From: Microbacterium atlanticum
GTDB lineage: Bacteria > Actinomycetota > Actinomycetes > Actinomycetales > Microbacteriaceae
Assembly (NCBI RefSeq): GCF_015277815.1
Contig: NZ_CP063813.1
Span: 2,108,001-2,172,000, forward strand
Length of the DNA: 64,000 nt
Direction of reading: 5' to 3'
Part shown: one piece after another, positions 13,624 to 22,765 of the stretch
Position numbering within the stretch: the stretch's first letter is position 1
Layout: every line of letters starts with the position of its first letter
The notes under the pieces: generated by a model
Told to the model about the DNA's origin: nothing
Database searches by the model: none
The model's input: only the letters and a program-made list of their open reading frames with translations
Translations under genes and position numbers: made by a program

Positions 13624-14922
13624 TCAGGACAGGCCGGGGTAGTTGCGCTCGGACGCTCCGACGTAGAGCTGCTGCGGGCGGCCGATCTTCGTCTGCGGAT
13701 CACCGGATGCCTCGCGCCACTGCGCGAGCCACCCGGGGAGGCGCCCGATGGCGAACAGCACCGTGAACATGCGCGTCGGGAAGCCCATCGCCTTGTAGAT
13801 CACGCCGGTGTAGAAGTCGACGTTGGGGTACAGGCGGCGGTCCTGGAAGTACGCGTCGTTGAGGGCGATCTCCTCCAGCTCCTTGGCGAGGTCGAGCAGC
13901 GGGTCGCTGACGCCGAGGGCCGAGAGCACCTCGTCAGCGGACTCCTTGACCAGCTTGGCGCGCGGGTCGTAGTTCTTGTAGACCCGGTGCCCGAAGCCCA
14001 TCAGCTTGACGCCGTCCTCCTTGTTCTTCACCCGCTCGACGAAGCGCTGCACGCTCTCGCCCGAGTCGCGGATGCGCGCCAGCATGTCGAGGACGGCCTC
14101 GTTCGCGCCGCCGTGCAGCGGCCCGTACAGCGCGTTGATGCCGGCCGAGATCGACGAGAACTGGTTCGCGCCGGTCGAGCCGACCAGGCGAACGGTCGAC
14201 GTCGAGGCGTTCTGCTCGTGGTCCTCGTGGAGGATCAGCAGGCGCTCCAGCGCCCGCGACATCACGGGGTCGACGTGGTAGAGCTCCGAGAGCACCCCGA
14301 AGTTGAGCTTGAGGAAGTTGTCGACGAAGCCGAGCGAGTTGTCGGGATACAGGAAGGCCTGCCCGACGCTCTTCTTGTGCGCGTACGCCGCGATCACCGG
14401 CAGCTTCGCGAGCATGCGGATGGTGTTGAGCTCCACGTGCTCGGGGTTGTTCGGGTCGGACTGGTGCTCGTAGTACGTCGACAGCGCCGAGACCGCCGAC
14501 GACAGGACCGACATCGGGTGGGCGGTGTGCGGCAGCGCCGAGAAGAACCGCTTGAGGTCTTCGTGCAGCAGCGTGTGCCGGCGGATCTTCTCGTCGAACT
14601 CGCCGAGCTCGTCGGCGGTCGGCAGCTCTCCGTAGATGAGCAGCCACGCGACCTCGAGATAGGTGCTGTTCTTCGCCAGCTGCTCGATCGGGTAGCCGCG
14701 GTAGCGCAGCACCCCCTGGTCGCCGTCGATGTAGGTGATGGCCGACTTGGTGGCAGCGGTGTTGACGAAGCCGTAGTCGAGCGCCGTGTAGCCGGTCTGG
14801 CGGGTGAGGGTCGAGACATCCACGCTCGGCGTGCCGTCGGTGCCCCGCAGCAGCGGGAATTCGGCGGTCTTGTCACCGATCGTGAGAGTGGCCTTCTCCT
14901 GCTGGGTGCCCGCTTCGCTCAC
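13624..14922 (-). CDS. gltA: Citrate synthase
   Basis: Condenses oxaloacetate and acetyl-CoA at the entry of the TCA cycle. 432 aa, hexameric type II form by length and N-terminal beta-sheet region (residues 1-50). The catalytic histidines and aspartate sit in HGGANEAV and GFGHRVYKNYDPRA. The C-terminus GRPQQLYVGASERNYP is typical. The GTG start at 14922 has GAGGAGG 6 nt upstream, which decides it over the longer open frame from 15039. It is convergent with dapD across 67 bp. The 187-bp upstream region carries a -10-like TAGGCT near 15045-15050, a possible own promoter. Confidence 0.96.
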   Translation of the reverse strand: MSEAGTQQEKATLTIGDKTAEFPLLRGTDGTPSVDVSTLTRQTGYTALDYGFVNTAATKSAITYIDGDQGVLRYRGYPIEQLAKNSTYLEVAWLLIYGELPTADELGEFDEKIRRHTLLHEDLKRFFSALPHTAHPMSVLSSAVSALSTYYEHQSDPNNPEHVELNTIRMLAKLPVIAAYAHKKSVGQAFLYPDNSLGFVDNFLKLNFGVLSELYHVDPVMSRALERLLILHEDHEQNASTSTVRLVGSTGANQFSSISAGINALYGPLHGGANEAVLDMLARIRDSGESVQRFVERVKNKEDGVKLMGFGHRVYKNYDPRAKLVKESADEVLSALGVSDPLLDLAKELEEIALNDAYFQDRRLYPNVDFYTGVIYKAMGFPTRMFTVLFAIGRLPGWLAQWREASGDPQTKIGRPQQLYVGASERNYPGLS

Positions 14923-15109
14923 GGCGCCTCCTCGCGATTGTCGTCGTACGGGGGTGTCGTCCACTCCGGCGCGACGTCGCGACGTCGTCTGCTCGAGGAC
15001 TTCAAGAGCGGGACGCCGGATGCCGCGTCGCCGCGTCACTACAGCCTAGTGCGCCTCCGCGCCTACTGTTGCCACGACCAAAGGGTCGCGGCATCCGGTA
15101 GAGGAATCC

Positions 15110-16231
15110 TCAGATCGACAACGGTGATGCCGCGCGGAGGCGCTGGGCGGCGGCGGCGATGCGGTCGTCGGTGGCGGTGAGCGACAGGCGGACGTGCTGC
15201 GGGAAGTGCGCACCGTAGAAATGGCCGGGCCCGGCGAGGATGCCGAGATCGGCGAGCCGGGCCAGGCTCTCCCACGCGTCGCGACCCTCCGTCGCCCACA
15301 GGTACAGCCCTGCCTCGCTCGCATCGATGCGGAAGCCGGCGGCCTGCAGGGCGGGGCGCAGCACGTCGCGCCGTCGCCGGTACGTCTCCCGCTGCGCCGC
15401 GACGTGCTCGTCGTCCTCGAGCGCCGCGATCATCGCGGCCTGCACGGGAAGCGGGAGCATGAGCCCCAGGTGCTTGCGCGCGGTGAGCAGGCGCGCCACG
15501 AAGGACGGGTCACCGGCGAGGAACGCTGCGCGGTAGCCCGCGAGGTTGGACTGCTTGCTGAGGGAGTACACCGACAGGAGACCGTCGATGTCGCCATCCG
15601 AGACCCGGGGGTCGAGCACCGACGGGACCGGCTCGGCGTCCCACGGCGCCTCCCACCCCAGCTCGGCGTAGCACTCGTCCGAGGCCAGCACGGCACCGAG
15701 ATCCCGCGCGCGCGCGACCGCGGCGCGGAGAGCCTCGACATCGAGGACGCGGCCGTCGGGGTTCCCCGGCGAGTTCACCCACACGAGCCGCGTGCCCTCG
15801 GGCCACTCGGCCGGGTCGTCGGATGCGAGCGGGGTCGCCCCGACGAGCCGTGCTCCCACCTCGTACGTCGGGTAGGCCGCGCGGGGATGCACGACCGTGT
15901 CTGCAGGACCGAGACCCAGCAGGAGCGGCAGGAGGGCGACCAGCTCCTTCGAGCCCACGGTCGGCAGCACGTGGTCGGGCGTCAGTCCCACCACCCGCCG
16001 CCGCCGCTCGTACCACCGGGCGATGGCCGCGCGGAGGGCGGGCGTGCCCACCGTCTGCGGATACGCATGGGCATCGGTCGCCGCGCGCAGCGCGTCGGCC
16101 ACCACGGCGGGGGTGGGGTCGACGGGCGAGCCGATCGAGAGGTCGACGATGCCGTCGGGGTGGACGCGGGCACGCGCGGCGTACGGTGCCACCGCGTCCC
16201 AGGGGTAGTCGGCGAGGTCGGCGACCCCCAC
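15110..16231 (-). CDS. dapC: Succinyldiaminopimelate transaminase
   Basis: PLP-dependent class I aminotransferase of the lysine/DAP pathway, 373 aa. It shows the substrate-binding NSPGNPDGRVL motif, the DECYAELGW segment and the PLP lysine in YSLSKQSNLAGYR. The GTG start at 16231 lies directly after the fdxA stop, so the two are cotranscribed. Pairing of fdxA and dapC is typical of actinobacteria and argues for dapC over a generic aminotransferase. A small stem (ccacgacc/gggtcgcgg, 15072-15093) lies just beyond the stop. Confidence 0.92.
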   Translation of the reverse strand: MGVADLADYPWDAVAPYAARARVHPDGIVDLSIGSPVDPTPAVVADALRAATDAHAYPQTVGTPALRAAIARWYERRRRVVGLTPDHVLPTVGSKELVALLPLLLGLGPADTVVHPRAAYPTYEVGARLVGATPLASDDPAEWPEGTRLVWVNSPGNPDGRVLDVEALRAAVARARDLGAVLASDECYAELGWEAPWDAEPVPSVLDPRVSDGDIDGLLSVYSLSKQSNLAGYRAAFLAGDPSFVARLLTARKHLGLMLPLPVQAAMIAALEDDEHVAAQRETYRRRRDVLRPALQAAGFRIDASEAGLYLWATEGRDAWESLARLADLGILAGPGHFYGAHFPQHVRLSLTATDDRIAAAAQRLRAASPLSI

Positions 16232-16232
16232 G

Positions 16233-16553
16233 TCAGTGTTCCTGCGGCGGGAGTGCCTCGATGATGGGGTGGTCCTTGTGGATCACGCCGACCTTCGCGG
16301 CGCCGCCCGGCGAGCCGACGTCGTCGAAGAACTCGACGTTGGCCTTGTAGTAGTCCTGCCATTCGTCGGGCAGGTCGTCCTCGTAGTAGATCGCCTCGAC
16401 GGGGCAGACAGGTTCGCAGGCGCCGCAGTCCACGCACTCGTCGGGATGGATGTACAGCGACCGCTCACCCTCGTAGATGCAGTCCACGGGACACTCGTCG
16501 ATGCAGGCGCGGTCCTTGACGTCCACGCAGGGAAGGGCGATCACGTACGTCAC
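16233..16553 (-). CDS. fdxA: Seven-iron ferredoxin
   Basis: 106-aa electron carrier with a [3Fe-4S] and a [4Fe-4S] cluster. Cysteines are in [19 protein letters not shown] and [16 protein letters not shown], followed by the acidic C-terminal extension of the FdxA family. The start is GTG at 16553. A -10 box TAGACT (16560-16565, minus strand) ends 6 nt before it, so the transcript is predicted to be leaderless and to continue into dapC. Confidence 0.95.
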   Translation of the reverse strand: MTYVIALPCVDVKDRACIDECPVDCIYEGERSLYIHPDECVDCGACEPVCPVEAIYYEDDLPDEWQDYYKANVEFFDDVGSPGGAAKVGVIHKDHPIIEALPPQEH

Positions 16554-16599
16554 GGTGCCAGTCTAGCCGCGGCCCTCGGGCCGCAGCGGCGGGTGCGGA

Positions 16600-16992
16600 T
16601 CAGACGGTGCGATCGGATGCCGCATCCGCGCGCGTCTGCGGCCAGGCGATGACGATGGCCGAGACGAGCGGGACGAGGATCGTCCACAGCACGCCGGGGT
16701 TGATCGCGCCGTCGGCGGCCTGGGGCACGACCACGGAGCCGCCCGGCCCCGCTCCGGAGAAGACCAGGGTCGCGATCATGGCGCCGAGTGCGGTCGCGAG
16801 GGTCGCCCAGCGGTCCCCGGTGAGGAGGCGGACGGCCACCAGCAGCGCCGTCACACCGACGACGGCCAGCACGAGGCCGAGCGGGAACCAGCCGAGCCGG
16901 AAGCCCTGGGCCACCGTGCCTGCGACTCCGTAGAAGGCGCCGATGACGAACGCCACCAGCCACGCGCCCAGGCGCGTCCACGAGAACCCCAC
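16600..16992 (-). CDS. Small four-helix membrane protein (DUF6113-like)
   Basis: 130 aa with about four transmembrane segments (LGAWLVAFVIGAFYGVAGTV, LGLVLAVVGVTALLVAVRLL, LATALGAMIATLVF, LWTILVPLVSAIVIAW). No catalytic motif. It resembles the DUF6113 membrane proteins often found beside fdxA-dapC in Microbacteriaceae; that link is from memory. The GTG start at 16992 is supported by -10 box TAGACT (16999-17004) 6 nt upstream, a leaderless arrangement. Confidence 0.75.
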   Translation of the reverse strand: MGFSWTRLGAWLVAFVIGAFYGVAGTVAQGFRLGWFPLGLVLAVVGVTALLVAVRLLTGDRWATLATALGAMIATLVFSGAGPGGSVVVPQAADGAINPGVLWTILVPLVSAIVIAWPQTRADAASDRTV

Positions 16993-17057
16993 CGCCTCAG
17001 TCTAGGCGGGCACGTCCTCCCTGGCCGGAGTGCGGGTGCCTGCCGACTCTCGCCTCG

Positions 17058-17372
17058 TCACGCAGCCCACCCCCACAGCCGCAGGACTGCCGCCACCAGC
17101 GCGGCGGCGATCACGACGACCAGGAACGGCGCCCTGAGCATCAGCAGTCCCGCGGCGACGAGCACGGCGGGGACCCGTGCGTCGACGACCACCGCCTGCC
17201 CGGCGCCGAGCGTCTGCACCGCGACGAGCGCGGCGAGGAGGGCCACGGTCAGCAGATCGGCGATCCGCATCGGCCTGGGCGCCTGCACCCACTTCGGCGG
17301 GATGAGGTAGCCGACCGTCTTCAGCGCCACGCAGATGATGGCTGCCGTCAGCACAGCGGTCCACATCGTCAC
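17058..17372 (-). CDS. azlD: AzlD-family branched-chain amino acid export subunit
   Basis: 104-aa membrane protein with four predicted helices. The family forms the small subunit with AzlC to export branched-chain amino acids. Typical features are the short N-terminal helix (TMWTAVLTAAIICVALKTVG) and the LIPPKW motif after it. The GTG at 17372 overlaps the azlC stop (GTGA), giving translational coupling; an ATG at 17366 is an alternative start. Confidence 0.88.
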   Translation of the reverse strand: MTMWTAVLTAAIICVALKTVGYLIPPKWVQAPRPMRIADLLTVALLAALVAVQTLGAGQAVVVDARVPAVLVAAGLLMLRAPFLVVVIAAALVAAVLRLWGWAA

Positions 17373-18133
17373 GGCAGGCCCTCCCGTTCGGCGACGTCGT
17401 CGGGCTCTGCGGTGAGCCCCTCGTCGTCGCGGCCGAGCCAGTTCGTGAAGCCGACCGCGATCGCCACCGCGGCGGCGATGATGACCGGCAGCCCCGGCAT
17501 CAGCACGGGCGTCAGCACCGTCGCGACGACCGCCGCGGCCACCCCGACGACGATGGGCTGGCGCGCCCTCAGCCGCGGCCACAGCAGCGCGAGGAAGGCG
17601 GCTGCCGCGGCCGCGTCCAGCCCGTACGCGCGCGGGTCGCCGAGCACATCGCCCAGCAGCGCGCCGGCGAGTGTGGAGAGGTTCCAGCCGATGTAGATGC
17701 CGATTCCGGTGACCCAGAAGCCGAGGGTCCGTGCACGGTGCGACGACTGCGCGAGCGACACCGCAGTGGACTCGTCGATCGTGAACAGGGCGGCCGCGGC
17801 GCGCCGCCAGAATCCCGCCCCGATGACCGGGGACATGCGGATGCCGTAGGCGACGTTGCGCACGCCGAGCAGGGCGGCGGAGGCGATCGCGGCCGGCGCG
17901 GCAGCCAGTCCCCCGGCGCCGACGATGCCGGCGAACGCGAACTGGGATCCCCCGGTGAACATCACGAGACTGAGCACGCAGGTCTGCCACACGTCCAGAC
18001 CCGAGGCGACCGCCAGCGCGCCGAACGAGATCCCGTACGCACTGGTGGCCAGCGCCACCCCGAGCGCCTCGCGCACCGCCCGCTTCGCCTCGCCGGCGCT
18101 GTGCACGTCGTCGAAGTGGAGCTCGTGGGTCAC
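17369..18133 (-). CDS. azlC: AzlC-family branched-chain amino acid permease
   Basis: 254-aa inner-membrane protein, large subunit of the AzlCD exporter. It carries the AzlC hallmark LVMFTGGSQFAFAGIV followed by about six further helices and the ALFTIDESTAVSL loop. The C-terminal 25 residues are hydrophilic and acidic. The start is GTG at 18133; a -10 box TAGCAT (18140-18145) lies 6 nt upstream, which predicts a leaderless azlC-azlD transcript. Confidence 0.92.
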   Translation of the reverse strand: MTHELHFDDVHSAGEAKRAVREALGVALATSAYGISFGALAVASGLDVWQTCVLSLVMFTGGSQFAFAGIVGAGGLAAAPAAIASAALLGVRNVAYGIRMSPVIGAGFWRRAAAALFTIDESTAVSLAQSSHRARTLGFWVTGIGIYIGWNLSTLAGALLGDVLGDPRAYGLDAAAAAAFLALLWPRLRARQPIVVGVAAAVVATVLTPVLMPGLPVIIAAAVAIAVGFTNWLGRDDEGLTAEPDDVAEREGLP

Positions 18134-18218
18134 TTCGTCATGCTACCCAGCGCCCTCCGACGTCCCGCCGGTCCGCCCTGCCACGAGTGGCCCGCACGGC
18201 GGCGGCGGCATCCGCCCG

Positions 18219-20132
18219 TCAGGCGTTCGCGTCCTGGCGCTTGAGGCGCGAGGCGGCGCGGCCGCGCTCGGTGGCGTCGAGGATCACCTTGCGGATGCGC
18301 ACCTTCTCGGGGGTCACCTCGACGCATTCGTCCTCGCGCGCGAACTCGAGGCTCTCCTCGAGCGAGAGCTGGCGCGGCGGGGTGAGGCGCTCGAGCTCGT
18401 CGGCGGTCGACGAGCGCATGTTGGTGAGCTTCTTCTCCTTGGTGATGTTGACGTCCATGTCGTCGGCGCGGGTGTTCTCGCCGACGACCATGCCCTCGTA
18501 CACCTCTTCGGTGGGCTGGACGAAGAAGCTCATGCGCTCCTGCAGCGCCATCATCGCGAACGGCGTCACCACGCCGGCGCGGTCGGCGACGATCGAGCCG
18601 TTCTGACGTGCCTGGATGTGTCCCGCCCAGTCGTCGTACCCGTGCGAGATCGCATTGGCGATGCCCGTCCCGCGCGTGATCGACAGGAACTCGGTGCGGA
18701 AGCCGATGAGCCCGCGCGAGGGGACGATGAACTCCATCCGCACCCAGCCGGTGCCGTGGTTGACCATGGTCTCCATACGGCCCTTGCGCGCCGCCATCAG
18801 CTGCGTGATGGCGCCGAGGTACTCCTCGGGCGCGTCGATGGTGAGGTGCTCGAAGGGCTCCTGGACCTTGCCGTCCTCGCCCTTCCTCGTCACCACCTGC
18901 GGCTTGCCGACCGTGAGCTCGAAGCCCTCGCGGCGCATGTTCTCGACGAGGATCGCCAGAGCCAGCTCACCGCGGCCCTGCACCTCCCACGCGTCGGGCC
19001 GGCCGATGTCGACGACCTTGAGCGACACGTTGCCGATGAGCTCGCGGTCCAGGCGGTCCTTGACCATGCGCGCGGTGACCTTGTGGCCCTTCACCTTGCC
19101 GACCAGCGGCGAGGTGTTCGTGCCGATCGTCATCGAGATCGCCGGGTCGTCGACCGTGATCGCGGGGAGCGGCCGGACGTCTTCGGGGTCGGCGATCGTC
19201 TCGCCGATCGTGATCTCCTCGATGCCCGCGATCGCGACGATGTCGCCGGGCCCGGCCTCCTCGGCCGGGTAGCGCTCGAGCGCGCGCGTCTTGAGGAGCT
19301 CGGTGATGCGGGCGTTGGAGTGCGAGCCGTCGTGACGCACCCACGCGACGGTCTGGCCCTTGCGCAGCGTGCCGTTGAACACCCGCAGCAGTGCGAGACG
19401 ACCGAGGAAGGGGCTGGAGTCGAGGTTGGTGACCCAGGCCTGCAGCGGCGCCTCGTCGTCGTACGACGGTGCCGGCACGTGCTCGAGGATCGCCTCGAAC
19501 AGCGGCTCGAGGTCGGCGTTGTCGGGCAGTTCGCCGTTGGCGGGACGGGTGCGGGATGCCGCTCCGGCGCGCCCCGACGCATAGACCACCGGCACGTCGA
19601 GCAGGGCGTCGACGTCGAGGTCGGGCACGTCCTCGTGCAGGTCGGAGGCCAGACCCAGCAGCAGGTCGTGCGCCTCCTCCTCGACCTCGGCGATGCGCGC
19701 GTCGGGACGGTCGGTCTTGTTGACCAGGAGGATGACCGGGAGCTTGGCCTCGAGGGCCTTGCGGAGCACGAAGCGCGTCTGCGGCAGCGGGCCCTCGCTC
19801 GCGTCCACGAGCAGCACGACGCCGTCGACCATCGACAGGCCGCGCTCGACCTCCCCGCCGAAGTCGGCGTGGCCGGGAGTGTCGATGACGTTGATGGTCA
19901 CCGGCACGTCGGTGTGCGCGCCGTTGTAGGTGATCGCCGTGTTCTTGGCGAGGATCGTGATGCCCTTCTCACGCTCCAGGTCGTTCGAGTCCATCGCCCG
20001 CTCCTCGACGTGGGCGTGCTCGCCGAAGGAGCCGGTCTGACGCAGCATCGCGTCGACGAGAGTCGTCTTGCCGTGGTCGACGTGGGCGACGATCGCCACG
20101 TTGCGGAGGTCCGGACGGAGGGCGCGCGCCAT
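18219..20132 (-). CDS. typA: Ribosome-associated GTPase TypA/BipA
   Basis: Translational GTPase that binds the 70S ribosome and helps 50S assembly and stress adaptation. 637 aa. G1 is AHVDHGKTT near residue 17, then the switch region EREKGITI, G3 [12 protein letters not shown] and G4 [12 protein letters not shown]-like domains III and V follow, then the TypA-specific C-terminal domain. The start ATG at 20132 ([14 protein letters not shown]) has AAGGA 8 nt upstream. A more distal in-frame start near 20198 would read through a repeated palindrome and is rejected. Confidence 0.96.
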   Translation of the reverse strand: MARALRPDLRNVAIVAHVDHGKTTLVDAMLRQTGSFGEHAHVEERAMDSNDLEREKGITILAKNTAITYNGAHTDVPVTINVIDTPGHADFGGEVERGLSMVDGVVLLVDASEGPLPQTRFVLRKALEAKLPVILLVNKTDRPDARIAEVEEEAHDLLLGLASDLHEDVPDLDVDALLDVPVVYASGRAGAASRTRPANGELPDNADLEPLFEAILEHVPAPSYDDEAPLQAWVTNLDSSPFLGRLALLRVFNGTLRKGQTVAWVRHDGSHSNARITELLKTRALERYPAEEAGPGDIVAIAGIEEITIGETIADPEDVRPLPAITVDDPAISMTIGTNTSPLVGKVKGHKVTARMVKDRLDRELIGNVSLKVVDIGRPDAWEVQGRGELALAILVENMRREGFELTVGKPQVVTRKGEDGKVQEPFEHLTIDAPEEYLGAITQLMAARKGRMETMVNHGTGWVRMEFIVPSRGLIGFRTEFLSITRGTGIANAISHGYDDWAGHIQARQNGSIVADRAGVVTPFAMMALQERMSFFVQPTEEVYEGMVVGENTRADDMDVNITKEKKLTNMRSSTADELERLTPPRQLSLEESLEFAREDECVEVTPEKVRIRKVILDATERGRAASRLKRQDANA

Positions 20133-20168
20133 GAGGGAGTCCTTGGAGGTGAGGGGAAGATCGAGGTC

Positions 20169-20193
20169 GGTCCCTGAGCGTGTCGAAGGTCCC
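20169..20193. repeat. Short palindromic intergenic repeat (CCCTGAG...TCGAAGG type)
   Basis: Imperfect dyad around CCTGAGCGTGTCGAAGG with GGTCCC at one end and GGTCCC again at the other. Elements of this form are scattered between genes in Microbacteriaceae (from memory). It lies 37 bp upstream of typA. Confidence 0.5.
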
Positions 20194-20311
20194 GGCATCC
20201 GTCATTCTACCGGGACGATCTGCACGTCCCCCGCGCACGCCGACCACGCCGCCCCGGCGGACCGGGACGGCGTGGTGCGAACGGATGCCTCCGCGACAGG
20301 AGCGCGGTCGG

Positions 20312-22117
20312 TCAGGCGGCTCCCGAGCCGCTGCGCTGCAGCAGCGCGGCTCGCGCCTCGCGGCGCACGCGCTGCTCCTCGGGGTTCGGGACCGGGACGG
20401 CGGCGATGAGGCGCTGCGTGTACGGATCCTGCGCCCCGCGCAGGATCTGATCGCGCGTTCCCGCCTCCACGAGCTTGCCGTGGTGCATCACCGCGATGCG
20501 GTGCGCGAGGATGTCGACCACCGCGAGGTCGTGGCTGATGAACAGGCACGCGAACTGGAGCTCCCGCTGGAGCTCCTGCAGCAGATCCAGGAACCGGGCC
20601 TGCACCGACACGTCCAGCGCCGACGTGGGCTCATCGGCGACGAGCAGCTCGGGTGCGAGGGCGAGCGCGCGGGCGATGCCGACGCGCTGGCGCTGACCGC
20701 CGGAGAGCTCGTGCGGGAAGCGGTTGCGGTACGACGCGGGAAGCTCCACCTGGCTGAGCAGCTCCTCGACCCGGCGGTCGAGATCCTTGCCCTTGGCCTC
20801 ACCGGCCAACAGGATCGGCTCTCCGATCGACTGGCCGATCGGCATGCGCGGGTTCAGCGACGAGGCGGGGTCCTGGAACACGATGCCGGTGCGCCGGCGG
20901 ATCGCGAACAGGTCCTTCTGCGACGCGTTGGAGATGTCGGTGCCGACGGTGGTGAGCTTGCCCTCGGCGATGGGGAGGAGGCCGATGGCGGCACGGCCCA
21001 GCGTCGTCTTGCCGGAGCCCGACTCTCCCACGAGACCCACGATTTCACCGGGATAGATGGCGAGATCGATGTGCTCGGCAGCACGGAAGGCGGGGATGCG
21101 GCCGCGCTTGGGGTAGTCGATGGCGACGTCCTCGAAGGCGAGGACGGGCGTGCGGGTCTCGATGGCGACCTCGGCCGCCTCGCTCGCCCGCTCGCGGATC
21201 GACGAGACCGACGGCACGGTCGAGGTCTCGGTGGCGACCTCCGCCGGCCCCGGCTCCGCCTCCTCCAGCACGCCGAGACCGAGGTGCGGAACAGACGCGA
21301 GAAGCTGCTGGGTGTAGGGGTGCTCCGGCGCGTGGAAGATCTTGTCGACCGTTCCCGCCTCCACCACGACGCCGTTCTTCATCACCATGATGCGATCGGC
21401 GAGGTCGGCCACCACGCCCATGTCATGGGTGATGAGGATGATCGCCGAGTCGAGCCGCTTATGGAGGTTGCGCAGGAGGTCCAGCACCTCCGCCTGCACG
21501 GTGACATCCAGCGCGGTGGTCGGCTCGTCCGCGATCAGCAGCAGCGGGTCGCACGAGATCGACTGCGCGATCATGGCGCGCTGACGCTGACCGCCGGAGA
21601 GCTGGTGCGGGTACTTGTGGAACGACTGCTCCGGGTTGGGCATCTCCACCATGCGCAGCAGCTCCACGGCGCGTTCCTTGGCCTCGGCGGGAGCGAGGTT
21701 GCGGTCGTGCGAGCGCAGCGACTCCACGATCTGGAAGCCGACGGTGTAGACGGGGTTGAGCGCGGTCATCGGCTCTTGGAAGATCACCGCGATCTCGTTG
21801 CCGCGCAGCGACCGCAGCGTCGCGTCGTCGACGCCGCGCAGCTCCCGCCCGAGCAGCTTGATCGATCCGGTCACACGGGAGTTCTCCGGCAGGAGCCCGA
21901 GAAGCGCCATCGAGCTGGTGCTCTTGCCCGAGCCCGACTCGCCGACGATGGCCAGGACCTCGCCGCGGCGCACCTGGTAGTTCATGTCGATGGCGGCGGG
22001 GTAGAACTGCCCCTCCACCCAGAACTCCACTCCGAGGTTCTGAACCTCGAGGATCGTCTCCGGAAGGGCTTCGTGCGAGGCCGCGATCGCGGCGTCGGTG
22101 CCCGTCGTGTCAGTCAT
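20312..22117 (-). CDS. Fused double ATPase of a peptide ABC importer (DppD-DppF)
   Basis: 601-aa cytoplasmic protein containing both nucleotide-binding domains of an oligopeptide/dipeptide importer. NBD1 (about residues 20-280) has GESGSGKST, LSGGQRQRAM and DEPTTALDV. NBD2 (about 335-595) has GESGSGKTT, LSGGQRQRVG and DEPTSALDV. Each is followed by the DppD/F-type tail (HPYTQQLLASVP, DPYTQRLIAAVP). The ATG at 22117 (MTDTTG) is taken as start; ATGs at 22132 and 22138 lack any ribosome site. It belongs with the permeases at 22.8-25.5 kb but is split from them by an opposite-strand gene, so it needs its own promoter or long read-through. Confidence 0.93.
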   Translation of the reverse strand: MTDTTGTDAAIAASHEALPETILEVQNLGVEFWVEGQFYPAAIDMNYQVRRGEVLAIVGESGSGKSTSSMALLGLLPENSRVTGSIKLLGRELRGVDDATLRSLRGNEIAVIFQEPMTALNPVYTVGFQIVESLRSHDRNLAPAEAKERAVELLRMVEMPNPEQSFHKYPHQLSGGQRQRAMIAQSISCDPLLLIADEPTTALDVTVQAEVLDLLRNLHKRLDSAIILITHDMGVVADLADRIMVMKNGVVVEAGTVDKIFHAPEHPYTQQLLASVPHLGLGVLEEAEPGPAEVATETSTVPSVSSIRERASEAAEVAIETRTPVLAFEDVAIDYPKRGRIPAFRAAEHIDLAIYPGEIVGLVGESGSGKTTLGRAAIGLLPIAEGKLTTVGTDISNASQKDLFAIRRRTGIVFQDPASSLNPRMPIGQSIGEPILLAGEAKGKDLDRRVEELLSQVELPASYRNRFPHELSGGQRQRVGIARALALAPELLVADEPTSALDVSVQARFLDLLQELQRELQFACLFISHDLAVVDILAHRIAVMHHGKLVEAGTRDQILRGAQDPYTQRLIAAVPVPNPEEQRVRREARAALLQRSGSGAA

Positions 22118-22149
22118 TCCGTGGTGTCCCATCTGCAAAGCTTGAAGTC

Positions 22150-22758
22150 ATGTCGTTCCAGGAGGTCCGCTATCGGCCGGCGTTCGGCCGCACCCTCGCC
22201 GCCGCGACCATCGGGGTGTGCGCGCTCGGCGTGATCGCGCTGCTGGTGTCCGACCCGGCGTCCGCCGTTCGCTACGTCTGGCCGATCCTGCTGGTCGCCG
22301 TGCTGGCGTGGGCGCTGTTCTGGCGCCCGAGCCTGGTCATCGCCGAGCACGGCATCACCGTCGAGAACGTGCTGCGCACGCGGTTCGTGCCGTGGCCCTC
22401 GATCACCGCGATCGACACCCGCTACTCCCTCACCCTGCACACGACCAGCGGGCGTGTGCCGGTGTGGGCGGCGCCGGCGCCTGGTCGCCACCGCACCTTG
22501 GGAATGGCTCCCAAGGACTTCGACGGAGTCGGCGAGACCGCTCGCGGCGAGGTCGGCGAGCTGCGCCCGGCGGACGCTCTCACCACCCCCAGCGGCAACC
22601 TGGCGCAGCTCATAAGAGGGCGCTGGGAGCGTCTGCGCGACGCGGGAGCCTTCGCCAGCGGCGTGGACCCCGACGCCGCCACGCAGACGTGGCACTGGGC
22701 GACCATCACGGTGGTCGCGGCGCTGGCCGCGGCCACCGTGATCGGACTGCTGGTCTAG
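22150..22758 (+). CDS. PH-domain membrane protein
   Basis: 202 aa. Two N-terminal helices (about residues 15-57) are followed by a bacterial PH-like domain (SLVIAEHGITVENVLRTRFV, WPSITAIDTRYSLTL), a variable loop and a C-terminal helix (ATITVVAALAAATVIGLLV). It resembles the PH-domain proteins often annotated in actinobacteria; role unknown. It lies on the strand opposite to, and inside, the peptide transporter operon: 32 bp from the divergent ATPase start and 7 bp from the convergent dppC stop. No Shine-Dalgarno is seen. Confidence 0.8.
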   Translation: MSFQEVRYRPAFGRTLAAATIGVCALGVIALLVSDPASAVRYVWPILLVAVLAWALFWRPSLVIAEHGITVENVLRTRFVPWPSITAIDTRYSLTLHTTSGRVPVWAAPAPGRHRTLGMAPKDFDGVGETARGEVGELRPADALTTPSGNLAQLIRGRWERLRDAGAFASGVDPDAATQTWHWATITVVAALAAATVIGLLV

Positions 22759-22765
22759 CAGCACG

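Noticed and set aside
19969..20247. Extended N-terminus of TypA from 20198
   Set aside because: Would translate the intergenic palindrome at 20169-20193; the conserved start is [11 protein letters not shown] at 20132.
22118..22138. Earlier ATG starts for the fused ATPase at 22132 and 22138
   Set aside because: No ribosome site, and they push into the PH-gene leader; MTDTTG at 22117 fits the family.
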